A stretch of 64,000 nt of DNA, taken from NCBI RefSeq assembly GCF_021532275.1, contig NZ_JACBOT010000023.1:1-64000 (forward strand), written 5' to 3'. The translations under genes and the position numbers were made by a program. The notes below the pieces were generated by a model. That model made no database searches, was not told where the DNA came from, and saw only the letters and a list, made by a program, of their open reading frames with translations. This document shows, in pieces, positions 8,080 through 16,321 of this stretch. The DNA comes from Brevibacterium sp. UCMA 11754. Its GTDB lineage: Bacteria; Actinomycetota; Actinomycetes; Actinomycetales; Brevibacteriaceae. The stretch's first letter is position 1; each line of letters begins with the position of its first letter.

Positions 8080-9048
8080 TCACTCATCGGTGCGTGGGTG
8101 ACCCTCGAAGAAGGTCCATATCGTCTCCGTGGCGGAGAAGTGCTCGGTGACATAACCGCCGCCGCTGTACATGGTCTCACCTGGCCACACGTGCCCGCCG
8201 TCGGCAACAGAATAGAGTTCGACGTCGGCCCCGTCTTGGCAGTTCTGCCATTGGGTGCGCACGACTTTCTCACCCTTCTTGCCGACTTTCCTGTCCTTCG
8301 AGCCCGTGCAGCCTGCGGCCTCTGCCCAAGGCTCCAACCAGGTACGTACTGCCGGATAGATCTCACCCTGGCGCTCGCCTCCCTCATAGTGCATGGTGGC
8401 GTCGCCGGTGCCGTGAATGGCGAGCATCGGCGTCGGCTCGGAGTAGTCACATCCCGCGAAGGACTGCGGATAGTAGGCACCCGCGACGGTGGCGAAGGCG
8501 GAGAATCTGTCCCGCAGCTGGCAGGCGAGGGCCGAGACCATCCCGCCGCCGTTGGACTTTCCGGTCGCATAGACGCGATCGAGATCGATGCAGTATTCGC
8601 TCTCGATCGAGTCGAGCAGATCGGCGACGAAGCGCACGTCGTCGGCTCCGCTGGCGTATGGCGCGCCCTGCCAGGCACGTTTTCCGTCCTCGGCGATGCC
8701 GTCGGGGAAGACCGTGATGGCAGGCAGTTCGGGGAGTCCGGTGTAGTTCTGAAACTCCGCTCCGTCGGAGCCCCTGCCATGGAAGCCGAGGATCAGCGGC
8801 AGCGGGTCAGTGAAGTCGTAGTCGCGGGGGATGTTGACTCGGTAGGTTCGTTCGGCGCCCGCCGAGGTGATCGTGCCCTGGTCGTTCCCAGGCTTCTTCT
8901 CGACACCGCATCCCGTTGAGTGTCGTGTCGCGGCTTGGCCGGGCGGCGAGGCGGCGGCATCGGTTCGCGGTGTGAGTGCAAGTGCCAGGCCGAGCAGGAG
9001 GGCCAGGACCAAGCTGACGGGCAGTATGCGTTTCATCATCGAATGCAA
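8080..9048 (-). CDS. Secreted PHB-depolymerase/feruloyl-esterase-like hydrolase
   Basis: About 322 residues. The N-terminus is a signal peptide (KRILPVSLVLALLLGLALAL then TDAAASPP). The mature part is an alpha/beta hydrolase: LILGFHGRGSDG (oxyanion region), nucleophile Ser in GKSNGGGMVSA, Asp in IHGTGDAT and His in DGGHVWPGE, the pattern of LpqC/esterase-D-like and PHB-depolymerase-type esterases. Four or more Cys suggest disulfides outside the cell. The start is either the TTG at 9048, six bases after AAGGAAG, or the ATG pair four codons on. It is transcribed alone on the minus strand, and its promoter shares an operator-like element with the downstream GntR gene, so it likely supplies a substrate to that pathway. 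The ester substrate is unknown. Confidence 0.85.
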   Translation of the reverse strand: MHSMMKRILPVSLVLALLLGLALALTPRTDAAASPPGQAATRHSTGCGVEKKPGNDQGTITSAGAERTYRVNIPRDYDFTDPLPLILGFHGRGSDGAEFQNYTGLPELPAITVFPDGIAEDGKRAWQGAPYASGADDVRFVADLLDSIESEYCIDLDRVYATGKSNGGGMVSALACQLRDRFSAFATVAGAYYPQSFAGCDYSEPTPMLAIHGTGDATMHYEGGERQGEIYPAVRTWLEPWAEAAGCTGSKDRKVGKKGEKVVRTQWQNCQDGADVELYSVADGGHVWPGETMYSGGGYVTEHFSATETIWTFFEGHPRTDE

Positions 9049-9095
9049 TGTTCTTCCTTTGATCGTCGGTGATCGTGGGCATTACAATACACGAG

Positions 9096-9116
9096 TCATC
9101 TAATCACTTGATGAAT
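9096..9116. promoter_or_regulatory. Putative GntR operator, copy 2
   Basis: TCATCTAATCACTT.GATGAAT lies 48 bases upstream of the esterase start and repeats the element at 8046-8066 with two differences. Outer arms TCATC/GATGA are inverted. The near-identity in two otherwise unrelated intergenic spaces argues for one shared regulator. Confidence 0.55.
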
Positions 9117-9158
9117 TATTTTGAGCGCGAACTATCTCGGTTGGGTCAGCATGTGGGC

Positions 9159-9812
9159 TCAGTCGGCCCTATGGCTGGTGAGTGTTGACCAGTTCTCGCA
9201 TGTCAGTGCGATCGCCAGGTCGGCGTTGCCGGCGCGGACGGCGGCAACGATCTCCGCGTGCTGCTCGGGCGAGGCGGATCCCTTGATGGAGTCGAAATGC
9301 AGGTACTCGGCTCGCCGCAGTGTCGCGGTGACGACCTCGAGATGATCGGGAATGAGCGGATTGCCGCTGCGAGCCAGTGCGACTTCATGGAATGCATCAT
9401 CGGCGGTGATGGCCGCGTCGATGTCGGCATTGCGCAGGGCCGATCTCAGCTGTTCATTGGCGGCTTCCATTTCGGAGACATCGGATGCGTTGAGGTGCGG
9501 GAATGCGAGGTTCATGGCTAGAGCGTGCAGCTGAGCTGCGATCTGGCGGGCGTGGATGACTGCCTCGGGATTCTCTGGTGCCACGCGGGTCATGCGCCCC
9601 GGCTCGGCGACGACCAATCCGGCCTGCCCCAGGCGCTGAAGAGCCTCGCGGACGGGAGTGCGCGAGACCTGCAGCCATGCGCCCAGCTCCTGGTCACGCA
9701 GCTGTTCCCCGGGGGCCAGTTGGCCCCGAACGATGGCATCGCGGATCGAGCGATAGACGTCATCGCGCAGCAGCCTCCGCTGGGGGATCGGCGCATTCGT
9801 GGGAATCGGCAC
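9159..9812 (-). CDS. GntR-family regulator (FCD type), probably of ACC deaminase
   Basis: 217 residues from a GTG at 9812, chosen because GAGAGG lies six bases before it; the frame is open much further upstream but only because it runs antisense to the deaminase gene. Residues about 10-75 are a GntR winged helix (LLRDDVYRSIRDAIVRGQLAPGEQL, SRTPVREALQRLGQAGLV), followed by an FCD ligand domain (DDAFHEVALARSGN, EQHAEIVAAVRAGN). It is divergent from the ACC deaminase gene, and a 16-bp perfect palindrome (9928-9943) lies in the shared 204-base gap. A local repressor responding to ACC or its product is inferred. Proteobacterial acdS is instead typically controlled by an Lrp-type AcdR. Confidence 0.88.
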   Translation of the reverse strand: MPIPTNAPIPQRRLLRDDVYRSIRDAIVRGQLAPGEQLRDQELGAWLQVSRTPVREALQRLGQAGLVVAEPGRMTRVAPENPEAVIHARQIAAQLHALAMNLAFPHLNASDVSEMEAANEQLRSALRNADIDAAITADDAFHEVALARSGNPLIPDHLEVVTATLRRAEYLHFDSIKGSASPEQHAEIVAAVRAGNADLAIALTCENWSTLTSHRAD

Positions 9813-9927
9813 TCTCGACCTCTCTTGGTTCTCGCGGCTGGGTTGGCTCACTGGGCAGTCCTGGCATCGCATCCAGTTGTGCTGGCATGTGGGACGTAGC
9901 GCTTGTGTCATTGTAGTCCTCACCGGA

Positions 9928-9943
9928 ATGCAATATATTGCAT
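9928..9943. promoter_or_regulatory. Palindromic operator in the gntR/acdS intergenic region
   Basis: ATGCAATATATTGCAT is a perfect 16-bp palindrome between the divergent GntR and deaminase genes. Its AT-rich core resembles FCD-type GntR operators and it could overlap the acdS promoter. Binding is inferred. Confidence 0.6.
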
Positions 9944-10016
9944 ATCGCAGGCGCTTATCAGCAGGCTTGAAGCAACTGCTCTCCAGCTTCCAGCACCACC
10001 AGACGAAGAGGACACC

Positions 10017-11033
10017 ATGCCAATCACCGATTTCGAGCGTTACCCACTGACCTTCGGGCCCAGCCCGGTCCACGAGCTGAAGCGACTGAGCGAGCACCTC
10101 GGCGGGGCTCGGGTGTGGGCCAAGCGGGAGGACGTGAACTCCGGCCTCGCGTTCGGGGGCAACAAGACCCGCAAGCTCGAATACATCGTTCCCGACATCC
10201 TCGACTCCGGGGCGGACACGCTCGTCTCGATCGGCGGCTACCAGTCGAATCACACCCGGCAGGTCGCGGCCGTCGCGGCGCACCTGGGACTGAAGTCGCG
10301 CCTCGTGCAGGAGCGCTGGGTCGACTGGGACGACCCGGTCAACGACAAGGTCGGCAACATCGAGCTCTCGCGCATCATGGGTGCCGATGTGCACCTCGAC
10401 TCCGCCGGATTCGACATCGGCATCCGCTCCAGCTGGGAGAACGCCATCGCCGAGGTCGAAGCCGCGGGCGGCAGGCCCTACCCCATTCCGGCCGGTGCCT
10501 CCGAGCACAAGTTCGGTGCACTCGGGTTTGTCAACTGGGCCTATGAGGTCGCAGAGCAGGAGAAGGACCTCGGCGTCTTGTTCGACACGATCATCGTATG
10601 CACGGTCACCGGCTCCACCCATGCGGGGATGATCGCAGGCTTCGCAGCGCTCGAGGCGGCCGGAGGTCCAAAGCGCCAGGTCATCGGCATCGACGCCTCT
10701 GCAACCCTGGACAAGACCCGTGATCAGGTCAAACGCATCGCGAACAACGCAGCAGGTCTCATCGGGCTCGGTCGGGATATCACCGATGCTGAGGTCGACA
10801 TCCGCTCCGGCTGGGAAGGCCCGGCCTACGGCATCCCCGACGAATCGACCATCAACGCGATCCGCACAACCGCGGAACTCGAAGGTGTCATCCTCGACCC
10901 TGTCTACGAGGGCAAGTCGATGGCCGGCCTCCTCGACCTCGTCGGCAACGGCGCGGTGGGGAAGGATTCGACGGTCCTCTACGCTCACCTCGGCGGACAG
11001 CTGGCGCTCAATGCCTACAGCTCGATCTTCTGA
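10017..11033 (+). CDS. acdS: 1-aminocyclopropane-1-carboxylate deaminase
   Basis: 338 residues, the standard length of ACC deaminase, from the ATG at 10017 preceded by GAAGAGG; an upstream in-frame ATG at 9903 would add 38 unrelated residues. The enzyme uses PLP to open ACC to 2-oxobutyrate and ammonia. Diagnostic features: PLP lysine in [11 protein letters not shown] (K50), catalytic Ser in [25 protein letters not shown], the Tyr-Glu pair in DPVYEGKSM and Leu in YAHLGG. The last two separate true ACC deaminases from D-cysteine desulfhydrases. One variation is Tyr/His in GGYQSNHT where many family members have GGIQSNQT. It is alone and divergent from a GntR gene. ACC is the ethylene precursor, so this hints at plant or fungal association. 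Confidence 0.95.
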   Translation: MPITDFERYPLTFGPSPVHELKRLSEHLGGARVWAKREDVNSGLAFGGNKTRKLEYIVPDILDSGADTLVSIGGYQSNHTRQVAAVAAHLGLKSRLVQERWVDWDDPVNDKVGNIELSRIMGADVHLDSAGFDIGIRSSWENAIAEVEAAGGRPYPIPAGASEHKFGALGFVNWAYEVAEQEKDLGVLFDTIIVCTVTGSTHAGMIAGFAALEAAGGPKRQVIGIDASATLDKTRDQVKRIANNAAGLIGLGRDITDAEVDIRSGWEGPAYGIPDESTINAIRTTAELEGVILDPVYEGKSMAGLLDLVGNGAVGKDSTVLYAHLGGQLALNAYSSIF

Positions 11034-11069
11034 TCCGTTCCGTCACAACGTAGAGCTGGCCGCGTCGTT

Positions 11070-11125
11070 CAACGCTGAGTCAGAATTTCACTGTTGCCTT
11101 GACGCGAAAACCTGACTCAGCGTTG
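11070..11125. repeat. Intergenic inverted repeat, element copy 1 (terminator-like)
   Basis: CAACGCTGAGTCAG (11070-11083) pairs perfectly with CTGACTCAGCGTTG (11112-11125) across a 28-base loop containing TGTTGCCT. A closely related hairpin with the same GAGTCAG core and TGTTGCCT loop word occurs at 20511-20576. It follows acdS and may act as its terminator. Confidence 0.7.
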
Positions 11126-11397
11126 ATTGAGCGCCGCAGTGCGGTGCAGATATCGTGAGTGGGTCTGACCGTGTATGCGGATTTCGTGACATCACCCGCG
11201 AAATCCGCACAACCTCGGCGAGGGTGGTCCGGGCTGTCGCGAACTGATGATTCCCCCAGGTTCCGCCACTTGTTGCGCACGTCACGTGTTGATAGCGTGA
11301 GAGGCAGGCATACGCGATCCGTCGATTCCGGCGGTGAACAGCGATGCAAACGCCTTATCCGGCGCCACCAGGGCGCCACTAGTCAAAGGAGTCTGGA
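11126..11397 (+). other. Non-coding gap before the aldehyde dehydrogenase gene
   Basis: With the hairpin above this completes a 364-base stretch without a gene. I see a possible -10 (TAGCGT, 11293-11298) following a CACGTCACGTG word, and the Shine-Dalgarno AAAGGAG at about 11384-11391. No ORF with coding character is visible. Confidence 0.4.
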
Positions 11398-12792
11398 ATG
11401 AGCAATGTAGGCAGTGCTGCAGGCGGCTACCGTGTCGAGAACCCGGCCACGGGCGAGGTCGTCGAGAGGTTCGACAACGCCACTGACGCGCAGATCGAGG
11501 AGACACTCGACGCGGCTCACAAGGGCTTCCTGAGCTGGCGCGAGAAGACGATCGAAGAGCGCGGTGCGATCGTGAACAAGGTCGCCGCCCTGTTCGGTGA
11601 GCGCAAGGAAGAACTCGCGACGGTCATCGCCCTGGAGATGGGCAAGCCCGTCGCCGAAGGCATCGAAGAGGCCGAATTCTGCGAGGCCATCTTCAACTAC
11701 TACGCGGACAACGGCCCGAAGTTCGCCGCGGACGAGCCGATCGAATCGATGTCGGGCGGCAAGGCATTCATCCAGCGCCGACCCGTCGGAGCACTCCTGG
11801 GCATCATGCCCTGGAACTTCCCGTATTACCAGGTCGCCCGCTTCGCTGCGCCCAACCTGGTGCTGGGGAACACGATCATCCTCAAGCATGCGGAGATCTG
11901 CCCCCGTTCATCGGCGATCATCGCCGACATCATGAAGGAAGCCGGTATCCCCGAGGGCGTATACAACAACATCTACGCCACGCACGAGCAGATCGAGACC
12001 GTCATCGCCGATGACCGGGTCGAAGGCGTATCGCTGACAGGCTCCGAGCGTGCCGGTTCGGCCGTGGCCGCCACTGCAGGCAAGAACCTGAAGAAGGCTG
12101 TCCTAGAGCTCGGCGGCTCCGATCCCTACATCGTCCTCGACACTGACAACATGGACGAAGCCGTGGACACCGCATGGGGCACCCGCCTCTACAACACCGG
12201 CCAGGTCTGCAACGCGAACAAGCGGATGATCGTCATGAATGACATCTACGATGACTTCGTCTCCGGACTGACCAAGCGCGCCCAGGATTGGACGAAGGGC
12301 ACCCCCGACGAGGCAGGCGACGGCAAGTATTCGCCCATGTCCTCACGTGGTGCTGCGGAGAACCTGCGCAAGCAGCTCGACCGTGCAGTCGAGCAGGGAG
12401 CGAAACTCGTCGGCGGCGAGCTCGCCAGCGACGGTTCCGCCTATGTATCGCCGGCCGTGCTGACCGGGATCACCTCGGACATGGATGCCTACCGCGAGGA
12501 GCTCTTCGGACCCGTGGCCACCGTCTACAAGGTGACCAGCGACGACGAAGCGCTCAAGCTGGCCAATGACACGCGCTTCGGTCTCGGCGGCGCCGTGTTC
12601 TCGAAGGACGAAGAGCGTGCCGCGAAGCTGGCTCAGCGTCTCGAAGTGGGCATGACGAACGTCAACACACCAGGCGGCGAAGGTGCGGAGATTCCGTTCG
12701 GCGGCACCAAGCGTTCAGGCTTCGGCCGCGAGCTGGGCCCCTACGGCATGGACGAGTTCGTCAACAAGCGCATGTACTACGTCGCTGACTGA
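11398..12792 (+). CDS. NAD(P)-dependent succinate-semialdehyde-type aldehyde dehydrogenase
   Basis: 464 residues; the ATG follows AAAGGAG at six bases. It is a complete ALDH-superfamily enzyme: PWNFPYYQ (substrate channel), ILKHAEICPRS, SLTGSERAGSAVA for cofactor binding, ELGGSDP with the general-base Glu, and the nucleophilic Cys in NTGQVCNANKR, then EIPFGGTKRSGFGRELG at the C-terminus. The overall pattern resembles actinobacterial GabD1-like succinate-semialdehyde dehydrogenases, oxidising an aldehyde to the acid. The usual KPAE motif reads KHAE here. It stands alone, so the physiological aldehyde is not fixed by context. Confidence 0.88.
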   Translation: MSNVGSAAGGYRVENPATGEVVERFDNATDAQIEETLDAAHKGFLSWREKTIEERGAIVNKVAALFGERKEELATVIALEMGKPVAEGIEEAEFCEAIFNYYADNGPKFAADEPIESMSGGKAFIQRRPVGALLGIMPWNFPYYQVARFAAPNLVLGNTIILKHAEICPRSSAIIADIMKEAGIPEGVYNNIYATHEQIETVIADDRVEGVSLTGSERAGSAVAATAGKNLKKAVLELGGSDPYIVLDTDNMDEAVDTAWGTRLYNTGQVCNANKRMIVMNDIYDDFVSGLTKRAQDWTKGTPDEAGDGKYSPMSSRGAAENLRKQLDRAVEQGAKLVGGELASDGSAYVSPAVLTGITSDMDAYREELFGPVATVYKVTSDDEALKLANDTRFGLGGAVFSKDEERAAKLAQRLEVGMTNVNTPGGEGAEIPFGGTKRSGFGRELGPYGMDEFVNKRMYYVAD

Positions 12793-12875
12793 CTCTGCCT
12801 GGGCAGTCCCAGCTGGACTCCGAAACACGGTCGTCCTGCCGAGGCACTGCCGCCAAGTCTGAGACGAGATCGAGA

Positions 12876-12933
12876 CGCGGGCGTTGCGTCGAGAATGACG
12901 GGGAGAACCCGATTTTTCGGCACAGCGCCCGCG
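12876..12933. repeat. Imperfect inverted repeat between ALDH and efflux-pump genes
   Basis: CGCGGGCGTTG (12876-12886) pairs with CAGCGCCCGCG (12923-12933) with one G.T pair, around a 36-base loop. It may terminate the ALDH transcript; the rest of 12793-13049 shows only the promoter of the next gene. Confidence 0.4.
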
Positions 12934-13049
12934 TTTCGCTGTGTCGGGGGCGAGTGTGCAGGTGAGAGCGGGAGCGAAGCGTTTCGCGGGCACGATGTGA
13001 GTCTCGTCGGACCCTCGACTCCCAGGCACAGGGTCGATAGCGTCAATGG

Positions 13050-14396
13050 ATGCCGAAACTGCTCGTACTCGGCCTGTGCGCCGGGTACTTCCTCGTCCTC
13101 CTCGATGTGACAGTCGTCAACGTCGCACTGCCGCAGATCAACGCTGATCTGCAGGCGGGCCAATCGGGGATGGCAGGAGTCATCAACGCCTACACCTTCG
13201 TCCTCGCCGCACTGCTGCTTGCCTTCGGGACGATCGGGGACCGCTGGGGTCATCGCCGGATCGTGGTGTTCGGTTTCCTCTGCTTCTTCCTCGGTTCGCT
13301 GGCCTGCTCGCTGTCGCCGACGATCGAGGCTCTCGTTGCCTCACGTGCTCTGCAGGGTGTTGGCGCTGCCGCAACGATGACCGGCACCCTGGCGATGCTC
13401 TCGGAGTCGGCTGCCGATGACCGTGAGCGAAATAAGTTCGTCGGGCTGTGGGCGGCGCTGGGTGGGGTCGCACTTCCGGTGGGACCTCTGCTGGGAGGAC
13501 TGCTTGTCGAGCTGGGCAACTGGAGGGCAGTGTTCTGGTTGAACCTGCCCGTCATTGTCGCCGCACTCATTCCCATCCTGATGCACTCCACGCCGAGGCG
13601 GGTGGTGGTCAGAAGCGGTGGGCCAGCCAAGGGCACGGTGCCCGATCAGGTCTCTGGCTCCGTCGGGACTCCGGGGCCCAATGGGTCTCCAAAGTTTCCG
13701 GGCTCTACCCGGTTTTCGGACTCATCCCGAGCGAGGCTCCTGCTTGCCTGCATCGTCGCAGCGCTGATGAACTTCTGTGTTCTCGGGTCTCTGTTCCTGC
13801 TCACCCAGTTCTTCCAGGACGATCGGGGGCTGAGCCCGCTGCAGGCCGGGCTGGCCACTCTTCCCGCCCTGCTCCCGATGCCGGTCTTCGGGGCATTGTC
13901 GGGGCAGGTCAGCAACCGCCTCGGCGTGTGGAGAACGAGTGCAATGGGACTCATCGTGGCTGGTGTGGGACTCGGGCTGATGGGTCTGACTGTGTCAGGG
14001 GCGAGCCTGTGGGGCCTGTGGCTCGCACTGTTCGTGTGGGCGATCGGGGTAGGGATCCTCACGCCCGCGATTGTGGCGGCGGCGATGCATGCCCTGCCGC
14101 AGCGGCCTGGATTCGCCTCTGGCGCGGGAAGCACCGCCCGCAACGTCGGCGGCGCAACCGGAGTGACGGTCTTCGCCGTTCTGTACACGGTCGACACCGG
14201 AATGCTCATGGCAGGGGCCGGGGTCGTGATGCTCGCCGCCTCGTTCATCTGCCTGGAAGTGGGGCGCCGGACACAGGGCAGTCGGACACAGGGCAGTCGG
14301 ACACAGGGCGGTCAGGCCGCGGTGCGAGCTCCTGCCGTCAACACGCGAGCTCCCGATCCATACTCGGTTGGAGGCACTGGCCGACCCGATCTGTGA
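13050..14396 (+). CDS. MFS efflux transporter, DHA2 (EmrB/QacA-like) family
   Basis: 448 residues. The N-terminus GYFLVLLDVTVVNVALPQI is the DHA2 motif for drug:H+ antiporters, followed by motif A (GDRWGHRR) and the antiporter motif C region (GGVALPVGPLLGGLL). A 45-residue polar loop (about 190-230) divides the halves. The C-terminal tail is odd: three tandem TQGS/TQGG units from a 15-bp direct repeat (about 14270-14310). There is no Shine-Dalgarno; TAGCGT (13038-13043) lies six bases before the ATG with TCGACT 17 bases upstream, suggesting a leaderless mRNA. The exported compound is unknown. Confidence 0.9.
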   Translation: MPKLLVLGLCAGYFLVLLDVTVVNVALPQINADLQAGQSGMAGVINAYTFVLAALLLAFGTIGDRWGHRRIVVFGFLCFFLGSLACSLSPTIEALVASRALQGVGAAATMTGTLAMLSESAADDRERNKFVGLWAALGGVALPVGPLLGGLLVELGNWRAVFWLNLPVIVAALIPILMHSTPRRVVVRSGGPAKGTVPDQVSGSVGTPGPNGSPKFPGSTRFSDSSRARLLLACIVAALMNFCVLGSLFLLTQFFQDDRGLSPLQAGLATLPALLPMPVFGALSGQVSNRLGVWRTSAMGLIVAGVGLGLMGLTVSGASLWGLWLALFVWAIGVGILTPAIVAAAMHALPQRPGFASGAGSTARNVGGATGVTVFAVLYTVDTGMLMAGAGVVMLAASFICLEVGRRTQGSRTQGSRTQGGQAAVRAPAVNTRAPDPYSVGGTGRPDL

Positions 14397-14418
14397 CCGA
14401 GGCGCAATCACAGATCGG
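14386..14418. terminator. Hairpin between convergent MFS genes
   Basis: CCGATCTGTGA (14386-14396), which includes the efflux-pump stop codon, pairs perfectly with TCACAGATCGG (14408-14418) across an 11-base loop. It sits in the 49-base gap between convergent genes and is probably a bidirectional terminator. Confidence 0.65.
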
Positions 14419-14445
14419 ATGACTCAGAATCAGACAGACTCCCGA

Positions 14446-15858
14446 TCAGGCCCCGGTTGACTGCGCGGCCTTCGCAGCGGCGCGCTCCTCGGCGGTTGGG
14501 ATCTGTATGATCGGGCCGAGCACCACTGTGTAGAAGAAGATGCCGATGCCCAGGACGACTCCGCAGACGATGAACGCGGCACCGAATCCGCCGGTCGCCT
14601 GGACGACGAAGCCGGTGACGATCGGCGCCGAGACACCGATGAGGTTGTTCACCGAGTTCATGATCGAGCCGGTCGCGCCGACCCCGCCCTCGGGGGCGAT
14701 GAGCGCAGGCAGGGAGTTGGTGACGCAGAAGGAGACCGTGATCCCGCTGGTGCCCAGGGTGATCCAGAACAGGGCCCAGCCCGGGTCTTCGGTGAAGGCC
14801 GCGCCCATCACCGTCATGGCCAGGAGCATCCCCGCAACGATGAAGGTCTTGCGGACAGCCGTGCCCGACTTCCCGATCCGCATCAGGTGGTCAAGCAGCC
14901 AGCCGGGGAAGATGAACTCGACGGCCACGGCGACGAGCCAGGGCAGGGCGGTGAAGATGCCCGAGGACATCACGCTCATGCCCATCTCCGACTGCAGGTA
15001 GCCGGGCAGCCACGTCAGTAGCATCCACTGCGTATATCCGGCGCATCCGAGGCCCAGGGACATACCCCAGACCTTGCGCTGCTTGAGGATGTAGCCGAGG
15101 TTGGCCAGAGGGTTGGGGCGAGGTGCGTCCTCGTCCTGAGCGCCGCCCTCGCGGATGTATTCGAGCTCAGAGTCCTTGAGCTTGCCGAGGCGATTCATCT
15201 CCTTGGGGTCGCGGTACTTCCAGAAGAAGACGAACACATAGGCGAGGCTGAGGAGGCCCATGGCCACGAAGGCTCCGCGCCAGCCGAAGGACACAACGGC
15301 CATGGCCACGAGTGGGAAGCCGATGACATTGGACAGGCGCTGACCGGAGTCGAAGATCGCTGTCGCCGTTCCGCGTTCGGAGCGCGGGAACCAATAGCCC
15401 GTTGCCTTCATCGCGCCGGGGAAGATTGGTGACTCTGCCATGCCGAGGACGATGCGGGCCAGAATGAGCAGACCGGTACCGCTGATGATCGCCGTGATGA
15501 AGCAGGAGACGCTCCACATGATCGTTGCGACCCTGAAGACCCACTTGATGCCGATCTTGTCGAGGAGGAGACCGGCAGGAATCTGCATGAGCACGTACGA
15601 CCAACCGAAACTGGACAGGACGATGCCCATCTGACCGGCACTGAGCCCGAAGTCCTCGCGAATATGGCCCTCTGCCACAGCAATTGAGCTGCGATCGATG
15701 TAGTTGATGAGGACACCGAAGAACAGCAGGATCGCAATCGCCCACCGCATCTTGCCGATGCCCGACCGGTTGGGCTTCACCCCCGGAGTGTGGGTTTCCT
15801 GGGGGTTGAACTTGAGCTCGTCCGGATCGGCGCCACTCGGCTGGGGCTGAGGCTCCAC
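14446..15858 (-). CDS. MFS transporter, anion:cation symporter (ACS) type
   Basis: About 470 residues from the GTG at 15858, which follows AAGGGA by six bases; an ATG at 15957 is in frame but has no ribosome site and adds 33 implausible residues. Twelve helices are expected: INYIDRSSIAVA at the first helix, GWSYVLMQIPAGLLLDKIGIKWVFR (motif A), and MAESPIFPGAMKATGYWFPRSERGTA are typical of the ACS family, which imports organic anions such as hexuronates, galactarate or phthalate. A hydrophilic N-terminal extension of about 45 residues precedes helix 1. It is divergent from the ligase-ketosynthase cassette across 463 bases with two operator-like palindromes, so it may transport that pathway's substrate or product. 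Confidence 0.9.
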   Translation of the reverse strand: MEPQPQPSGADPDELKFNPQETHTPGVKPNRSGIGKMRWAIAILLFFGVLINYIDRSSIAVAEGHIREDFGLSAGQMGIVLSSFGWSYVLMQIPAGLLLDKIGIKWVFRVATIMWSVSCFITAIISGTGLLILARIVLGMAESPIFPGAMKATGYWFPRSERGTATAIFDSGQRLSNVIGFPLVAMAVVSFGWRGAFVAMGLLSLAYVFVFFWKYRDPKEMNRLGKLKDSELEYIREGGAQDEDAPRPNPLANLGYILKQRKVWGMSLGLGCAGYTQWMLLTWLPGYLQSEMGMSVMSSGIFTALPWLVAVAVEFIFPGWLLDHLMRIGKSGTAVRKTFIVAGMLLAMTVMGAAFTEDPGWALFWITLGTSGITVSFCVTNSLPALIAPEGGVGATGSIMNSVNNLIGVSAPIVTGFVVQATGGFGAAFIVCGVVLGIGIFFYTVVLGPIIQIPTAEERAAAKAAQSTGA

Positions 15859-15951
15859 AGTGAGTCCCTTCGTTGGTATCTCGGTATTGGTGTCTCGGTC
15901 GCCGATGATCGAGCGACATGGGAATGGACTCCGGGGCGGCAACACCCACGA

Positions 15952-15966
15952 TTCCACGATATGGAA
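15952..15966. promoter_or_regulatory. IclR-type-looking operator palindrome
   Basis: TTCCA-CGATA-TGGAA is an inverted repeat of the spacing and sequence type often bound by IclR-family regulators. It lies about 94 bases upstream of the ACS transporter start. No iclR gene is adjacent; the one at 52226-53116 is a remote candidate. Confidence 0.4.
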
Positions 15967-16119
15967 ATGGTATTTCGTCAGAGCCAGGTCAACGTATAAC
16001 GGCGGTTAGCGGAATGTCAAAGAGTCTGCTTTGCAGAGTTGCTCCGGGTGGTTACCGAAAGCAAGGGAAAATGGATGATACGCCTCGTCTGCGCAGGTGG
16101 CGGGGTCGGGACGAAACTT

Positions 16120-16137
16120 AATCCGATATTTCGGATT
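16120..16137. promoter_or_regulatory. Palindrome upstream of the AMP-ligase cassette
   Basis: AATCCGA (16120-16126), TATT spacer, TCGGATT (16131-16137): perfect 7-bp arms about 185 bases before the ligase start. Possible operator; the protein is unknown. Confidence 0.4.
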
Positions 16138-16321
16138 GTCGTCTCCGGTTAGACAATTGCGTGTTTTCGCGTCAGTCGTCCGAAGCCCGATAATTGAATG
16201 ATTACAGATTAAGAATCGAAACCGGCGACTCCTATACTGGGGAAGCGGCCCGAATCGGGCCCCCAGGCAGGCTGAGGACGCACCCGCATCCAGCCGGGCC
16301 GCAGCTATCTGGAGGTCACAC

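Larger units (their letters stand above)
15859..16321. other. Divergent promoter region of ACS transporter and ligase cassette
   Basis: A 463-base region without a gene, visibly more AT-rich than its surroundings between about 15950 and 16240. It holds two inverted repeats listed separately (15952-15966 and 16120-16137) and the ribosome site GGAGG just before 16322. I see no supported small ORF. Confidence 0.6.

Noticed and set aside
9813..10988. Long minus-strand extension of the GntR frame (open to 10988)
   Set aside because: It is antisense to the clearly coding ACC deaminase gene, and the GntR protein starts properly at the GTG at 9812 with a good ribosome site.
10017..11033. D-cysteine desulfhydrase instead of ACC deaminase
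   Set aside because: The Tyr-Glu of DPVYEGKS and the Leu of YAHLGG, which are changed in desulfhydrases, are both retained, and length is exactly 338.
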